A stretch of DNA of 64,000 bases from Holdemania sp. Marseille-P2844 (GTDB lineage: Bacteria > Bacillota_I > Bacilli_A > Erysipelotrichales > Erysipelotrichaceae): NCBI RefSeq assembly GCF_900120005.1, contig NZ_LT635448.1, positions 124,001 through 188,000 on the forward strand, in the 5' to 3' direction. Each line of letters starts with the position of its first letter. The stretch's first letter is position 1. Both the position numbers and the translations under genes were made by a program. This document shows positions 31,135 to 40,463 of the stretch, piece after piece. The notes below the pieces were generated by a model. The model was not told where the DNA came from and did not search any database. It saw only the letters and a program-made list of their open reading frames with translations.

Positions 31135-32196
31135 ATGAATCAAATCAATGGGTTGCTGATGAGCGGAGATCTGCCGGTCGCTCTCATCGAGAAGAATCAG
31201 CTTAAAATACTCCGCAGCGATTGCCTTCCTTATTATTTCCGCAGAAACGGCGATCTATTGACATGGATCCAAAGTCGGGCGATTGACGGGGATCGCGTAC
31301 ATTCCCGTCTTCTTAAAAAAGCGCTTCAGCTGCAGAGGAAGGATGAGTTATCCACAACCATGGCAGTTAGAGCTGCGTGTATTACAGATAACTATTGGAT
31401 CAAATTAGACACCGACACCTTGACGTATGAGGATATCCGCTTTAAAACCGATACCTATTCCGATCTTGCCTTAGCGGGAGATTTGGAGGTGTTTTCCCAA
31501 AGATTAGATCCGCGATCCTCGCACACTCCGGAGTTGACCAATATCGGCAGCTTTGAAAAAGGCTGGAAGCTTGTTGACGGAGTCTGGTGGTTAAGCAAGC
31601 AAGGCAGTCCTGAACAACTTTTCAGCGAATTCTTCTGTGCTCAGCTCGGACGCTTTTTAGGCATGGACATGGCGGTCTACCGATTAAAAGAAGACTATAT
31701 CATGTCGGAGGATTTTACGAAACAGGAAATGAATTTTGAACCAGCGGCCGCGCTGATTGGTGATCAAACGGAAGATTACACATTGAATTATCAAACGCTG
31801 AAGAATCTGAATCCAGATTGCGGCAGGCAATATTTAGATCTTTTGTATCTGGACGCAATCGTTAGAAATCCCGATCGCCATGAGATGAATTACGGTATTT
31901 TACGATCCCGGACGACCGGTAAGGTTCTGGGAATGGCGCCGAACTTTGATAATAATCTTTCTTTAATCGCGATGGGATACCCCAGAAATTTAGATCGATC
32001 CCAGGATCGGCTGATCGACGCCTTCAGAGAATTTCTTATCCAAAATCAGATTGAGTACAACCCGCCGCAATTTACGGAATCGGTCTTACGGGACATCATG
32101 GAGTCCATCCCTATTTCCGTGAACGCCTCTGAAATCATAACGTTCCTGATGAACGGACAAGCGGCGTTCGTTCAAGCCTGTGGGAATAAGTACTGA
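31135..32196 (+). CDS. HipA-like serine/threonine kinase
   Basis: 353 residues. The C-terminal half has the HipA catalytic signature VRNPDRHEMNYGIL (catalytic Asp) and, 20 residues on, MAPNFDNNLSL (Mg-binding DN). The N-lobe segment WWLSKQGSPEQLFSEFF matches the ATP-binding Lys region. The N-terminal 110 residues are not the usual HipA N-domain. No HipB antitoxin is adjacent; the BlaI-like gene upstream is the only DNA-binding neighbour. Promoter TTGCCA-17-TAAAAT and GGAGG ribosome site indicate independent expression. Possibly a solitary toxin-like or defence kinase. Confidence 0.8.
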   Translation: MNQINGLLMSGDLPVALIEKNQLKILRSDCLPYYFRRNGDLLTWIQSRAIDGDRVHSRLLKKALQLQRKDELSTTMAVRAACITDNYWIKLDTDTLTYEDIRFKTDTYSDLALAGDLEVFSQRLDPRSSHTPELTNIGSFEKGWKLVDGVWWLSKQGSPEQLFSEFFCAQLGRFLGMDMAVYRLKEDYIMSEDFTKQEMNFEPAAALIGDQTEDYTLNYQTLKNLNPDCGRQYLDLLYLDAIVRNPDRHEMNYGILRSRTTGKVLGMAPNFDNNLSLIAMGYPRNLDRSQDRLIDAFREFLIQNQIEYNPPQFTESVLRDIMESIPISVNASEIITFLMNGQAAFVQACGNKY

Positions 32197-32207
32197 GTGC
32201 AAAGCGG

Positions 32208-32260
32208 ATCCAGGCGGTTCTGTTCTTTGATTTGGACGGAACACGTTCAAGCTTATGGAA
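32208..32260 (+). pseudogene. Possible remnant of a HAD phosphatase start
   Basis: Just after the kinase gene a short frame reads AVLFFDLDGT, the HAD motif I, without a start codon or continuation of the family. Confidence 0.25.
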
Positions 32261-32294
32261 GTTATTGATAATTCTCTTTCAATTCTGGATGTTG

Positions 32295-32337
32295 AAAAGC
32301 GGACTGCCCTGGGGTACCCTTTGTACGGTCTGCTTTT
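32295..32337 (+). terminator. Terminator-like hairpin after the HipA-like gene
   Basis: AAAAGC-G-GAC (32295-32304) pairs with GTC-T-GCTTTT (32329-32337) around a long loop. Confidence 0.5.
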
Positions 32338-32386
32338 CTATTTGAAAACGGCTGTGGTATAATCAACTTAAGGAGCAAGTCAATCT

Positions 32387-35300
32387 ATGAATTCCAAGGC
32401 CCTGGAGTGTTCAAAATCGATACAGAGCGGAAAATGGCTGCAGATCGAGTATGACAACACGAGCGATCAGAAGCGGACATTTTTTTGGATTGCGATCGAA
32501 GACATCGAAGTCCCGAGCCGAAAAATGAAAGTGAAAATGTTCAACCCGGAGAAGTCAATGGACGTTCTGGACGGAACGGTCTATTTTGATAAAATTCTGT
32601 CGGCGCGGGTCATCGAAAGTACAATCTTTCCGCTGCAGGAAGCCCTGATGGATAAAATCCGCACGCATTACAATGACTTTGACTTTCTGGAATATACCGG
32701 CATCAATGAGCGGGTGCTCGGCTATTACCGGCAATGCTACCTGCTGGATCAGGACACCTCCGTTCACAGCTATACGCTGGTCGATGGTCTGGATCCTGAT
32801 ATTTTAAAGAAGAACGCGATGCCGCTGGGGCTGGAACAATTTGATCAGATGGTGCGCCGGCTGCAGAACGAGCTGCGCCTGCAGCGGCGAAAACAAGCTC
32901 CGGCCTGGCTGAAGCTGGCGATCAACGTACTGGCCCTGCAGCGGCGGGATGGGATGATTCCAATCGTTTACCGCGATCTTTTGCTCGATCTGGTTCACCG
33001 CCGGCTGATCGTCTCGCCGGATCTTGGCTTCAACATCAAAGTCAGCGACGACCAGGAGCAGCCGCGGTTTTTACTGCAGCGCTATCTCGACTGCTCAGCC
33101 GGGGAATTCATCGACCGCTATCCGACTCAGGCTGCGATGATGAGCGAACAGATTGCGGTGAACTGCGGACGAGGCGAAACTGTGGATGAACGGCCGTATT
33201 TGTTTGAACTCAAGCGCCGGATGAACATTAACATTGAAACAGAATACAATGAAATTCAGAACCAGATGCAGAATCAGACGCTCTGTGCTCCGCTGAAAGC
33301 CTTCTTTGGCATGCCGGAAAAAGTCCGCCGGCGGAAGACGCCGATTCTGACGCTGGGGTCGCAGGTCAACATCAATCAGTTCCGGGCGATTTATAACGCC
33401 ATGAATCAAAACGTTGTGTATGTCCAGGGACCGCCGGGGACCGGGAAAAGCGCGACGATCGTCAACGTGCTGCTTTCCTGCTTTCTCAATAACCAGACCG
33501 CCCTGGTCGTTTCCAATAACAACGAAGCGATCGACAATCTGGACCGCAAGCTGAACTCCCTGCAAAGCGGAGACCGGCGAATACGCTTTCCAATCCTGCG
33601 CTTGGGCTCCAATCAGCGGATTGAGGAGGCGCTGGTGCAGATCAAGCTGTTTTTAGATCAAGCTCAGGCCTGTCCGCCGACGCGGGAAGAACGGGAAGAA
33701 CTGAAGGTATTGACGAAGAAACTGGGCGGCAGCCGCAAGCAGATGAATCAGCTGCTGGATCAGATTGAAACCCGGCTGGAGCTGGATGAACAGATCGAAT
33801 CGCTGGAAGGGGTATTAAACCAGCTGCGGTTTAGCAGCCGGCAGGAACCAAGCGCCCAGATGACTGCGATGGCGATTGAAAGCCAGCTTGCCGGACTGCG
33901 CCGTCAGCGCCAGTCACTGGAAGGCGTAAGTGAAGATGAAATCCAGGCAGTTCAGGATCCCCGCGAGGTTCTGCGGTATCTTGATCTGAAATCGCGGGCT
34001 GTGCTGCAGCGCCTGTTGAACAAACGCAATGAATCATTGCGATCCATCGTCCGGATTGACAACCCGGAAGACCGTTTTCTTGAGTTCCGGGCGCTGATTC
34101 AGAGGCGTGAAGGGTTGGAACAGGTGCTGGATTGTTTTCCATTTCTGATTTCCACCAATGTGTCCTGCAGCAAGCTGGCCACCGCGGAACCCATTTTTGA
34201 TCTCATGATCATGGATGAAGCCGGGCAGTGCAGCAATCCGCTTTCCTTATTGCCGATGGCCCGGTGCCGCCGGGCACTGTTTGTCGGCGATCCGAGCCAG
34301 CTGCAGCCGGTCATCACGCTGCCCGCTTCCCGCAATACCCGGCTGGTCTGGGATTACGATATTCCCCAGGCTTATGATTATAAGATGAACTCGATTCTCA
34401 GCACGATGCTGAAAATCGACACGATCTCAAAATTTATTCTGTTAAAACATCATTACCGCTGCGCAGATCCGATCATCGCCTTCTCCAATCAGAAATATTA
34501 CGGTGGGGAGCTGGTGCTGTGCGGCCCGCCAGCTTCACCGGATGCGCTGACGCTGATCGACGTGCATTCCTCGGCGCAGAAGCAGAAAAACGTGGCGATG
34601 GAAGAAGTCGCGGAGATCGTCCGCCAGATTCGCGATCATCCCCAGAAGAATGTCGCGGTGATCACGCCGTTTCGCCGTCAGGCACAGATGATCCGGCGGG
34701 TTCTGTCTGAACAGGACCTCGATTTCGTTAAGGTTGGAACAATCCACACCTTCCAGGGCGACGAGAAGGACACGGTGATTCTCAGCTGCGCGATGACAGA
34801 ATCGACGACGCAGGGCACGTTTGACTGGGTGAAAAACAATCAGGAGCTGATCAACGTCGGCGTCACCCGCGCTCAGCAGCATTTCACGATGATCGCCGAC
34901 CGGGCCCAGATCGCCCGCCTCTCCCAGGGGAAAACCAACGATCTGCTGGAACTGATGCAATATGTCGGAAAGCAGGGGCAAACTCAAATCAGCGCCCGGG
35001 AAAGTCAGCTGTTTCAGTCGAAGGTCAAAAACTTTAAGTATTTCAACACCGCCGCGGAAGATGAGTTTTTGAAAACACTGCTGCACATCAAATCGGTATT
35101 CGGCCAGATTTTAGTCGAACAGAAGGTGAAGATCACTGACGTTCTGGAATTGGATCCCGGAGATCGCAAGTTGTTTATGTATGGAAATCAGGCTCATTTT
35201 GATTTTGTGATCTACGACTTGAGCCACCGGCCGTTATTGGCGGTGGAGGTCGGCGGCACGGAGCATTTCAACGATGCCAAGGTCCGCAGCCGGGATCAGA

Positions 35301-35413
35301 AAAAGCGCCAGATCTGCGAGGCGCATCAACTCCGGCTGATCACGATCCGCAACGACTATGTGCGCCGCTATTCGTTTATCAAGGAATCCATTCTGGAAGC
35401 TTTGGGTGAGTAG
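32387..35413 (+). CDS. WYL-like domain + SF1 helicase + PD-(D/E)XK nuclease (DUF2726) protein
   Basis: 1008 residues. Residues 10-80 resemble a WYL ligand-sensing domain. Walker A GPPGTGKSA at 348-356, Walker B MDEAGQ at 609-614, then GDPSQLQPV, KHHYRC, VGTIHTFQGDEKD and NVGVTRAQQ give a complete SF1 (Upf1/Dna2-like) helicase split by a helical insert (430-600). The C-terminus (890-1008) has HFDFVIYD (Asp939) and LAVEVGG (Glu954), a DUF2726 PD-(D/E)XK nuclease. Helicase-nuclease fusions with a WYL sensor are typical of phage-defence proteins. Extended -10 promoter TGGTATAAT at 32355-32363. Confidence 0.85.
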   Translation: MNSKALECSKSIQSGKWLQIEYDNTSDQKRTFFWIAIEDIEVPSRKMKVKMFNPEKSMDVLDGTVYFDKILSARVIESTIFPLQEALMDKIRTHYNDFDFLEYTGINERVLGYYRQCYLLDQDTSVHSYTLVDGLDPDILKKNAMPLGLEQFDQMVRRLQNELRLQRRKQAPAWLKLAINVLALQRRDGMIPIVYRDLLLDLVHRRLIVSPDLGFNIKVSDDQEQPRFLLQRYLDCSAGEFIDRYPTQAAMMSEQIAVNCGRGETVDERPYLFELKRRMNINIETEYNEIQNQMQNQTLCAPLKAFFGMPEKVRRRKTPILTLGSQVNINQFRAIYNAMNQNVVYVQGPPGTGKSATIVNVLLSCFLNNQTALVVSNNNEAIDNLDRKLNSLQSGDRRIRFPILRLGSNQRIEEALVQIKLFLDQAQACPPTREEREELKVLTKKLGGSRKQMNQLLDQIETRLELDEQIESLEGVLNQLRFSSRQEPSAQMTAMAIESQLAGLRRQRQSLEGVSEDEIQAVQDPREVLRYLDLKSRAVLQRLLNKRNESLRSIVRIDNPEDRFLEFRALIQRREGLEQVLDCFPFLISTNVSCSKLATAEPIFDLMIMDEAGQCSNPLSLLPMARCRRALFVGDPSQLQPVITLPASRNTRLVWDYDIPQAYDYKMNSILSTMLKIDTISKFILLKHHYRCADPIIAFSNQKYYGGELVLCGPPASPDALTLIDVHSSAQKQKNVAMEEVAEIVRQIRDHPQKNVAVITPFRRQAQMIRRVLSEQDLDFVKVGTIHTFQGDEKDTVILSCAMTESTTQGTFDWVKNNQELINVGVTRAQQHFTMIADRAQIARLSQGKTNDLLELMQYVGKQGQTQISARESQLFQSKVKNFKYFNTAAEDEFLKTLLHIKSVFGQILVEQKVKITDVLELDPGDRKLFMYGNQAHFDFVIYDLSHRPLLAVEVGGTEHFNDAKVRSRDQKKRQICEAHQLRLITIRNDYVRRYSFIKESILEALGE

Positions 35414-35467
35414 CATGAACGAAGTGGCTGGTCAGAGCCTTAAGAAGCCGACAGAGGAGGGCTGTGT

Positions 35468-36790
35468 ATGCAGGAAGAAACAAAACGCGTAGCCGGGGTG
35501 TTGATCGGCATTCACCGCCGTCAGCGCTTAATGGAAGATCCGGCCGGCGGCTGGACGCAGGATCAATTTATCCTCGATGAGACGGGAGAAGCGATTTGTT
35601 CGCGGATGACGTTATATAAATTGGAACAGGGCCAGGGAATTCAGGATGAAGAACGGCTGGAGCTGCTGCTTCGAAAACTGGGCGAAACGCCGTTAAAACA
35701 ACCCGAACAGGTTGATTTGCGTAAAGAACGAATCCAGCGGCTGAAGCAGGCTTACGAACAGTTCGATCAGAAAGCGCTCGGTGAGCTGCTTACGGATATC
35801 GAAGCCTTGCCGCTGACAACGCAGGTGATCACGATGGAGCTGCAGCTATGCCTGTCCTTGATCATCGAACATCTTGCCTTTCCGGATACGCAGCCGCACA
35901 AACCGTTGTATATCCGCTACCGTGAATTTGATGCGAAGCTGAAAAATCAGATTTCCATGTACCTTGATCTGGCTCAAGTGCTGGATGAGGATTTATATGT
36001 CATGATGATCGTCTTATTCTGGCAGATCAACATCAATCAATGGACGGATCGGAAACTGTCCGAAACCTTACTGGAACGGCTGGAGCAGTGTGAGCCGCAC
36101 GACGGGATCTGGCTGCACCGCAAGGGCACCTTCCTATCCGCGCTGAACCGCAAGGCGGAAGCCCTGGATTGCTTCAATCAGGTGTTAAGCGGCTTGTATC
36201 CATTATCGGATTCCGTGCGTACCCTCACAGAGGTTATGCGTTTTCGGATCTGGAAGCAATTTGATCAGGACGACGCATTCCGCAGGAGCGGATCATTCGA
36301 ACAAACGCTGGCAGCGCTGCCCAAGGAGCTGACAAGTCAGGGCTGGATGGAGCTGGGGCTGTGCCTGTGCGAAGGCGGCGCAAAGAGGGGGACGGAGCGG
36401 ATCGACCGGGCGTTAGCCCAGGCGCCATATCTGGCGTTGTACTATCTGCCGCATTTATTTCGCTGTCCTCTGGATCCGGCGCGGATTTTGAAACTGGCGC
36501 AGGTCTATCTTGACCGCTGGACGACGCCCGGAACCCTGGCCGTTTACCGGTATTATGAAGCGAAGCAGACTGGGGAAGCGCCGGGCTTGCTGCAGCAGCG
36601 AATATTGAAAGAGATTCTGCCGGAGATTGAAGACACGGTCTACCGTCCGCAGGAGTTGATTCCGCTGCTCCATGACGAACTGCTGACGCTGGTGCAGCAG
36701 AGCGGCAGCTACAAAGGACTGGCAAATTTTGAGCGGATTACAAAACGGCGGAAACCGGCGCTGATCCGCGAAATTTGGATCAATGGATAA
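35468..36790 (+). CDS. HTH + TPR-like protein downstream of the helicase-nuclease
   Basis: 440 residues. The N-terminal 75 residues look like a modified XRE-type HTH (IGIHRRQRLM…GWTQDQFI…CSRMTLYKLEQG). The rest is helical repeats resembling TPRs, as in Rgg/PlcR-type peptide-sensing regulators. It starts 54 bases after the helicase stop with a GAGGAGGG-like site, so it is co-transcribed and could control or sense for the helicase gene. Confidence 0.6.
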   Translation: MQEETKRVAGVLIGIHRRQRLMEDPAGGWTQDQFILDETGEAICSRMTLYKLEQGQGIQDEERLELLLRKLGETPLKQPEQVDLRKERIQRLKQAYEQFDQKALGELLTDIEALPLTTQVITMELQLCLSLIIEHLAFPDTQPHKPLYIRYREFDAKLKNQISMYLDLAQVLDEDLYVMMIVLFWQININQWTDRKLSETLLERLEQCEPHDGIWLHRKGTFLSALNRKAEALDCFNQVLSGLYPLSDSVRTLTEVMRFRIWKQFDQDDAFRRSGSFEQTLAALPKELTSQGWMELGLCLCEGGAKRGTERIDRALAQAPYLALYYLPHLFRCPLDPARILKLAQVYLDRWTTPGTLAVYRYYEAKQTGEAPGLLQQRILKEILPEIEDTVYRPQELIPLLHDELLTLVQQSGSYKGLANFERITKRRKPALIREIWING

Positions 36791-36818
36791 AGGCAGGACT
36801 TGCGGGTCCTGTTTTTGT
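36791..36818 (+). terminator. Terminator after the HTH/TPR gene
   Basis: CAGGAC (36794-36799) pairs with GTCCTG (36806-36811), then TTTTT. Confidence 0.8.
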
Positions 36819-36841
36819 TATAGTAAATCCGGGTGATCAAG

Positions 36842-38173
36842 ATGAGAAAGAAAGAAATGAAAGCAGAAATGCCGCAGGCATTGACGGATGAAGCCGCAAA
36901 GAAAGTGGAAGAAGGACAGGGGGAGGAACCAAGGCAGGAGAACGAAAAGCCGCTGCTGCGCAACCGCAGCTATCTGCTTTTGCTTCAGGGCAACCTGTTT
37001 TCCGGCTTTGGCGATGTGCTGTTCAGCATAGCGGCCGGGATCTGGGTTTACAAACAGACGGGATCGACGATGATGATGAGCGTTATGAGTTCCATCAGCA
37101 TGGCGGTTTCGGTGCTGATCACGCCGTTTTTGGGACCGATCGTCGACCGGCGAAGCAAGAAAAGGATGATGGTGCTGATGGACTTTATCCGTGGAGTGAC
37201 GCTGGTGCTGGCCGGACTTTGGTTTTGGGGACGAGCGTTGTCAGTGCCGGTGCTGATTTTGTGCGCGGCGGCGATGGCGCTGTGCAACGCGCTGTTTAAT
37301 CCAGCCGCAACGGCCGCGTTTACGCTTGTCGTTTCACGCAGCCAGTTCATGAAGGCACAGTCGTGGAACACAGGATTGTTCATGGTTATCAACCTGACTG
37401 GCAAGGGAATATGCAGCCTGTTGGCGCTGATGTGTGGGCCGGCAACTTTGTTGATCGTCAACGGCGTGCTGTATTGGGCTTCGTCGTTGTCGGAATGCTT
37501 CATCACGCTGCGGCCGACCGAAGTCCCGGTCTCAGCGTCAAGTTCCTTTTTCAACGATTTTAAAGAGGGCTTACAGATCACGTTTGGCAATCCGTCCCTG
37601 CGCGATCTGCTGCTTCTGCTTTTAGCCTGGAACGTACTGGTATCGGGCTTATCCTCGGTGACGCTGCCGTTTTTGCAGCAGAAGGGACTGGCCGATGAAT
37701 TTTACAGTTTATATCTGACCTTCGGCAGCGTCGGCGCGGTAGCCGGAACGTTTATTCCCGGAATGCTGCCCAAACCGCTGCGCGATAAGCTGTGCAGCTT
37801 ACTGCCGATGATCATCGGCACAATCGCCTCGTTCATCACCGCCTTGAGCCGCAATCCGGCGTTAGTATGCGTTTCGTATCTGATTGCCAATCTGTTCAAT
37901 TCGATTGGCAACATCATCGTTTCCTCGGCGATGATTCTGGGCTGCGAGGAACAGATGCGCGGCCGGTTAGTCGCGCTGGAAACGTCGATCATGACGGCAG
38001 GCCGGCTGATCTCGACGCTGGCATTCGGTTTCTTTGGCGAAAGCCTGGCTCTGGGCCTGCTTTCAGCGATCGGTCAGGGAATTTGTCTGATCCTCTACCT
38101 GCCGTTTGTCAGAAACCGCCGTCTGAATCGTTTCCTGAAGGAAGGCGTCAGCGCGGAATCCGAGGCGAGTTGA
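36842..38173 (+). CDS. MFS transporter
   Basis: About 443 residues, 12 hydrophobic segments, with a polar 35-residue N-terminal tail. The loop after segment 2-3 reads GPIVDRRSKKRMMVL, the MFS motif A region (GxxxDRxxRR). Similar to the MFS_1/MFS_3 group including macrolide-efflux (Mef)-like carriers. Start ATG 36842 or GTG 36833; the ribosome site is weak. Substrate unknown. Confidence 0.85.
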   Translation: MRKKEMKAEMPQALTDEAAKKVEEGQGEEPRQENEKPLLRNRSYLLLLQGNLFSGFGDVLFSIAAGIWVYKQTGSTMMMSVMSSISMAVSVLITPFLGPIVDRRSKKRMMVLMDFIRGVTLVLAGLWFWGRALSVPVLILCAAAMALCNALFNPAATAAFTLVVSRSQFMKAQSWNTGLFMVINLTGKGICSLLALMCGPATLLIVNGVLYWASSLSECFITLRPTEVPVSASSSFFNDFKEGLQITFGNPSLRDLLLLLLAWNVLVSGLSSVTLPFLQQKGLADEFYSLYLTFGSVGAVAGTFIPGMLPKPLRDKLCSLLPMIIGTIASFITALSRNPALVCVSYLIANLFNSIGNIIVSSAMILGCEEQMRGRLVALETSIMTAGRLISTLAFGFFGESLALGLLSAIGQGICLILYLPFVRNRRLNRFLKEGVSAESEAS

Positions 38174-38237
38174 GTAAAAAAGTCCGCAGCGTTCGCGGAC
38201 AGGGTATAATAGAAGAATAAAAATAAAGGAGTCAAGC

Positions 38238-38687
38238 ATGGAAAAAAATCCCCCTCTATCAAAAATTTATGAAGCGCTGAGCGCGGTGGCGGATCAGCGG
38301 ATTGACATGCGGGCCGACCGCGCTTATGTTCTCTCCTCGGATCAGGCCAAACGGTACACGGTCAAGTTTTTGGAAAACGGCTATTCCAGCAACGACAACG
38401 CGACACTGTGGCAGCACTATCCAGGATATCCCATTCTGGCCGTGATGATGATGCAAGGTCAGCTGAAGATTCATGAAGAACGTTTGTCCTGGTTTCGGGC
38501 AGTGAACTGGAAACAGCTGAACACAAAGTATAAAAATCAATATGACAAAGCGATCGCGGAATTTCTTGAACCGTTTTCGGAAGCGATCCGCAGTCAGATT
38601 GAGGATGAAGTGGAATGCGTGTTTCATCAGCTGGAATCCATGGAACTGACGATCAAAGGCAACCGCGAGCCGAGGAACCCGCAGTAA
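38238..38687 (+). CDS. Unknown cytosolic protein
   Basis: 149 residues, no signal or membrane segment, acidic C-terminal half with predicted helices. A TATAAT at about 38205-38210 and AAAGGAG before the ATG support real expression. A GTCCGC/GCGGAC hairpin lies upstream of the -10. Family not recognised. Confidence 0.6.
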   Translation: MEKNPPLSKIYEALSAVADQRIDMRADRAYVLSSDQAKRYTVKFLENGYSSNDNATLWQHYPGYPILAVMMMQGQLKIHEERLSWFRAVNWKQLNTKYKNQYDKAIAEFLEPFSEAIRSQIEDEVECVFHQLESMELTIKGNREPRNPQ

Positions 38688-38798
38688 ACGCCTACCTTTC
38701 TTATCAACAAAATTACTCAGATACGATTTGCCAAATCATACTTGACTAAATTTATCATTTACTTTATAGTGAATTAAAAGGATAAGGAGGAGAACCGG

Positions 38799-40208
38799 AT
38801 GTTTATTGGCAGAACTCGTGAACTCGCTGCTTTAGATCGGCTTTATCAATCGGATCGTTTTGAATTTGCCGTGATTTACGGCCGCCGCCGGGTAGGCAAA
38901 ACGACGTTGATCAATCAGTTTATCAACGATAAAAAAGCCATTTATTTTATGGGTGTGGAAAGCAATGCTAAACAGAATTTAGAGAATTTCAGCCGCAGTA
39001 TTTTGGAAATGGAAACAGGGTTCAAGGCTGAGACGACGTTTCTTTCCTTTCAGGCAGCTTTAGAAATGGTCTTTCAACTTGCCGAACATCAGCGGTTGGT
39101 TTTGGTCATTGATGAATACCCGTATGTAGCCCGAGCTTCTGCCAGCTTAGCTTCCACGCTCCAGCTTCTGATCGATCAATATAAAGAAACGTCTAAACTT
39201 ATGCTTATCTTGTGCGGATCCTCGATGTCTTATATGGAAGATCATGTTTTGGCATACAAGGCTCCGCTTTATGGCCGGAGAACAGCTCAAATGAAGATCC
39301 TGCCGTTTGATTTTGAAGAAGTCTGCCGCTGTTTCCCCGGCTACTCTGCTGAAGAACAAGCGCTTGTTTACGGAGCGGTGGGCGGGACGCCTCAGTATCT
39401 GCTTCAGATTGACGATCGGCTCAGCGTCGCTGAAAATATTAAGAATACATTCTTAGATCCGACGTCCGCCTTATTTGAGGAGCCGGAAAATCTTCTGAAA
39501 CAAGAAGTTCGTGAACCTGCCCTTTACAATGCGATCATTTCAGCAATCGCTAACGGGGCTTCCCGTTTGTCGGAGATTTCTTCAAAGGTTGGCGAAAATA
39601 CGAATGTCTGTGCCGCCTATCTGAAGAATCTGTTAGGATTGGGATGGGTTCAAAAGGAAATACCGTATGGTGATCAGGCTTCCCGAAAGGCCGTCTATGT
39701 GATCAGCGACAATCTTTTCCGGTTCTGGTACCGGTTTGTTCCACAGAACAGCTCAATTATTTCCCGCGGAGCGAAAGAACTGGCTTTTAAGCGGATCGAG
39801 CCCTATTTATCAGAATACATGGGAAATGTTTTTGAACAGATCTGTATGCAATATCTTTGGAAATTGCTTCTGGCAGGCAGATCACCTGTGTTTTTTTCAG
39901 AGCTGGGTCGTTGGTGGGGAACGGATCCCCGCGAAAAAAAACAGACGGAAATTGACATTATGGGCGTTCAGGATAAAACGACGGCCTTGTTCGGTGAATG
40001 CAAATGGACGAATGAAAAGGTCGATCAAGGCGTGTTAAAAACATTAGTCAGCCGCAGCCAGCTGTTTTCTTACACAGAAGTTCACTTATTTTTATTTGCG
40101 AAGACCGGTTTTACGCAAGGCTGCCGCGAGATGGCGGAAACGCTGGACCATGTCAGTTTGATTTCGTTCACTGAAATGATGGAATTGTTTCGCGAACCTC
40201 AAGTGTGA
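38799..40208 (+). CDS. ATP-binding protein of the archaeal-type ATPase/DUF234 family
   Basis: 469 residues. It starts MFIGRTRELAALDRLY; Walker A is YGRRRVGKTTL and Walker B LVLVIDEYPYV, with sensor LILCGSSMS, as in the ATPase_2 (STAND-like) family. The C-terminal 120 residues carry a DUF234 domain (EIDIMG…ALFGECKW), a PD-(D/E)XK-like fold with E-x-K. Often seen singly in genomic islands; role unproven. Confidence 0.85.
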   Translation: MFIGRTRELAALDRLYQSDRFEFAVIYGRRRVGKTTLINQFINDKKAIYFMGVESNAKQNLENFSRSILEMETGFKAETTFLSFQAALEMVFQLAEHQRLVLVIDEYPYVARASASLASTLQLLIDQYKETSKLMLILCGSSMSYMEDHVLAYKAPLYGRRTAQMKILPFDFEEVCRCFPGYSAEEQALVYGAVGGTPQYLLQIDDRLSVAENIKNTFLDPTSALFEEPENLLKQEVREPALYNAIISAIANGASRLSEISSKVGENTNVCAAYLKNLLGLGWVQKEIPYGDQASRKAVYVISDNLFRFWYRFVPQNSSIISRGAKELAFKRIEPYLSEYMGNVFEQICMQYLWKLLLAGRSPVFFSELGRWWGTDPREKKQTEIDIMGVQDKTTALFGECKWTNEKVDQGVLKTLVSRSQLFSYTEVHLFLFAKTGFTQGCREMAETLDHVSLISFTEMMELFREPQV

Positions 40209-40367
40209 AAAAGAAACGATGAAGAGTGCCGTCTTTTGTCAGCGTGAATTTTCTGGTTTCAATTTCTTTTGGCAGAAGCTCACGGTGACACAGAGTAAAG
40301 GACTGGAAAATCTTTGAATCACTCAGGGCAGCGATGTTGATCAACAATCGTGATTGGATCTGTCTTT

Positions 40368-40392
40368 GAAGCCGTCCCTGCGGGGCGGCTTC
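40368..40392. repeat. GC-rich hairpin between convergent genes
   Basis: GAAGCCG-T-CCC pairs with GGG-G-CGGCTTC around TGC; no U run on either side. It lies between the convergent DUF234 and acetyltransferase genes, so it may act as a weak bidirectional transcription barrier. Nothing else is seen in 40209-40463. Confidence 0.4.
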
Positions 40393-40463
40393 CGGCGCTT
40401 AAGTTTGGACTGGCGGCTGGTTGACAAGAAACGCCGGTTTCTTCGAGGCGTGACCGATCAGCG

